NCBI GenBank assembly: GCA_023145975.1
Contig: JAGLCZ010000781.1
Location: 1-5,809, forward strand
Direction: 5' to 3'
DNA from: Candidatus Hydrogenedentota bacterium
GTDB taxonomy: Bacteria > Hydrogenedentota > Hydrogenedentia > Hydrogenedentales > CAITNO01
DNA length: 5,809 nucleotides
Shown here: in pieces, positions 4,369-5,809 of the stretch
How the letters are laid out: each line of letters begins with the position of its first letter
How positions within the stretch are numbered: the first letter of the stretch is position 1
The notes under the pieces: generated by a model
Seen by the model: only the letters and a program-made list of their open reading frames with translations
Databases searched by the model: none
Told to the model about the DNA's origin: nothing
Program-made: the position numbers and the translations under genes

Positions 4369-5809
4369 TTATAGGTATCCCTGTGCCTTTAGCGCTTCAA
4401 TTGTATCTTCTTGTAAATCCAGATATTCAGGTTGATATCCGTTTGAAATATGAACAGTTTTCAAAGACTCCATTTCTGTATTAGAAATACTACCTTCTCT
4501 TATCCACTGAAGATTATCGCTAGTTATGATGCCTGTCTTTAGGCAATGTCGCAGTAATTCAAGATAAAGGATATGGAAGATATTCTCTTCTTCTGTTGCG
4601 ATATCCCTATTTTCAAAAGGATCCAGAATTAAGTCATAAAGTTCATATTTCGTAGGGGAATTCTTTCTCAAAATAATCCATTCGCGAAGTGATTCAAGTT
4701 CATTTCGTGTTACAGCGTGATCACTAGTACCGGGTTGTATAGATTTCCAGAATTTATAAGGGTCTATATGGTCTACCATAGGAAGAGCAGCGGGTATTGC
4801 CACCAGTTTATACCTGATATTTCGAATAGCCAGAGAACCATTTTTTAAATCTTCGGAAATACAAAACCGGTTATTATCTATATCTTCCAAGTTCAGAAGA
4901 CTTTGCCCCTCCAGGGTATTGGGTATTGGTATTTCAGCAAGTTCCAAGATGGTAGGCATAATATCCAGGTTACTTATCAGGATATTATCTATAAGGGGGA
5001 CTGGAGTAATTGTTTTTGGGAACCGTAATATTAGTGGTACTCTTGTGCAGGTAGCATACGGGTTGCCATGATTCCATACCCCGTATTTTTCATTGAAGGA
5101 TTCACCATGATCGGCACAGATTATTATATTCAAATCTTTGTATATTTTGTAATCTTTCAGGCGGGTAATTGCAGTACCGATGGTTGTGTCAACATATGCC
5201 GATTCAGATTCGTATACTTTGACAGCATACTCTATATCTTTTCCATTTGCACTACCTGGGGATTGGGGGTAAAGCTTTTCCCATAGTAAAGTTCCTTGTA
5301 GTTTCGCATCTCCCAGTAATCCCTTGTTTTTTATGATCTCAGGAAAATGATTTTCATACGGAGCATGAGGATCGAAAAAATGGTGGAATATGAACACACC
5401 ACCCCCTCCAATTCTAGAAAAAGCCTCTGAATTATTTGCCAGGTAATTATCAAATGCTTTATTCACTTCTTTGGCATCGTCATAATGAAAGTACACATCA
5501 AATCCCTTGGCGAATCCTGCACCTGGTCCTACAAAGCCATCAAAACGTGTTTTGGCAAATCCAACTGTAAAATAGCCTTGCTTCTGCATCATTTGTGCAA
5601 GAGTAGAAATATCGTTGGGGAGGAGAGAATTATGGTGCTCAGCAGTATGTTGTGATGGGTAGGTTGAGGTAAAGATAGATGCAAATGAGGGGCGGGTCCA
5701 GGGGGCAGCGGTGAACACATGTTTGAAGAAAATCCCATCCTGTGCTATTGTATCTATATTTGGCGTGTGATTAGATTTATTTCCGTAGCATCCCAACGGT
5801 GATTGTCGT
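4369..5809 (-). CDS. Second sulfatase-family enzyme, N-terminus beyond the window
   Basis: The reading frame is open to the right edge (479 visible residues, last codon at 5808-5806). A TTG at 5796 is not the start, because conserved family sequence (RQSPLGCYGN) runs straight through it; a leader and first metal motif must lie outside. Counting from the Leu at 5796, the motifs are TPNIDTIAQDG (11-21), PWTRPSFASIFTSTYPSQH (32-50), HHFFDPHAPY (138-147), CADHGESF (227-234; Asp229, His230), WNHGNPYATCTRVPLI (241-256; His243) and YELYDLILDPFENRDI (384-399), the usual C-terminal sulfatase signature. The nucleophile position is Thr34, with Pro36 and Ser37 kept, so an FGly Cys/Ser is absent and sulfatase activity is doubtful; phospho- or other ester chemistry is more plausible. 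It ends ALKAQGYL, echoing the other enzyme. Its stop faces the membrane-protein stop 7 bp away. Membrane anchoring cannot be judged. Confidence 0.87.
   Translation of the reverse strand, partial: RQSPLGCYGNKSNHTPNIDTIAQDGIFFKHVFTAAPWTRPSFASIFTSTYPSQHTAEHHNSLLPNDISTLAQMMQKQGYFTVGFAKTRFDGFVGPGAGFAKGFDVYFHYDDAKEVNKAFDNYLANNSEAFSRIGGGGVFIFHHFFDPHAPYENHFPEIIKNKGLLGDAKLQGTLLWEKLYPQSPGSANGKDIEYAVKVYESESAYVDTTIGTAITRLKDYKIYKDLNIIICADHGESFNEKYGVWNHGNPYATCTRVPLILRFPKTITPVPLIDNILISNLDIMPTILELAEIPIPNTLEGQSLLNLEDIDNNRFCISEDLKNGSLAIRNIRYKLVAIPAALPMVDHIDPYKFWKSIQPGTSDHAVTRNELESLREWIILRKNSPTKYELYDLILDPFENRDIATEEENIFHILYLELLRHCLKTGIITSDNLQWIREGSISNTEMESLKTVHISNGYQPEYLDLQEDTIEALKAQGYL

Noticed and set aside
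5794..5796. TTG as the start of the second sulfatase-family gene
   Set aside because: Conserved family residues (RQSP) continue upstream of it to the window edge, and a start here would remove the first metal-ligand motif; the gene is simply cut by the window.
1..5809. CRISPR array, tRNA, rRNA, phage or toxin-antitoxin elements
   Set aside because: No regularly spaced repeats, tRNA-like cloverleaf sequence, rRNA segments or recognisable defence or toxin proteins were seen on either strand.

Overview
The window looks like part of a bacterial surface-glycan or envelope locus from an organism I cannot place. The DNA is AT-rich overall. Its proteins are typical of envelope biology: the end of a left-handed beta-helix acyltransferase, two alkaline-phosphatase-superfamily ('sulfatase') enzymes, one large polytopic membrane protein of GT-C glycosyltransferase appearance, and one small exported protein. 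One gene carries a textbook Shine-Dalgarno sequence and sigma70-like promoter, so this is a bacterium. This mix is common in environmental, often uncultured lineages, but no phylum marker is present.

Layout. Bases 1-116 hold the last 37 codons of a hexapeptide-repeat acyltransferase (+). Bases 117-340 hold no gene; they contain a roughly 130-bp imperfect palindrome (130-259) and a separate strong rho-independent terminator (266-309) for the minus-strand gene. Bases 341-832 (-) encode a 163-residue secreted protein of unknown function with its own promoter (957-986), a structured leader of about 118 nt, a perfect SD and its own terminator, so it is a self-contained monocistronic unit. Bases 833-1103 are a divergent intergenic region. 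Bases 1104-2672 (+) encode a membrane-anchored sulfatase-family enzyme. Fifteen bases later, 2688-4361 (+) encodes the GT-C-like membrane protein; the two probably form an operon. Only 7 bp separate that stop from the stop of a convergent second sulfatase-family gene (4369-5809, -), whose N-terminus lies beyond the right edge.

How they might work together (inference). Both sulfatase-like proteins carry Thr where true sulfatases carry the formylglycine Cys/Ser. They are therefore unlikely to be FGly-dependent sulfatases and more likely use a Thr nucleophile, like phosphoethanolamine transferases and lipoteichoic acid synthase, or they act on an unknown ester. Together with a GT-C-like enzyme that should use a polyprenyl-linked sugar on the outer face of the membrane, they could assemble or decorate a cell-surface polymer. 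The acyltransferase would fit as an O- or N-acylating step on a sugar precursor.
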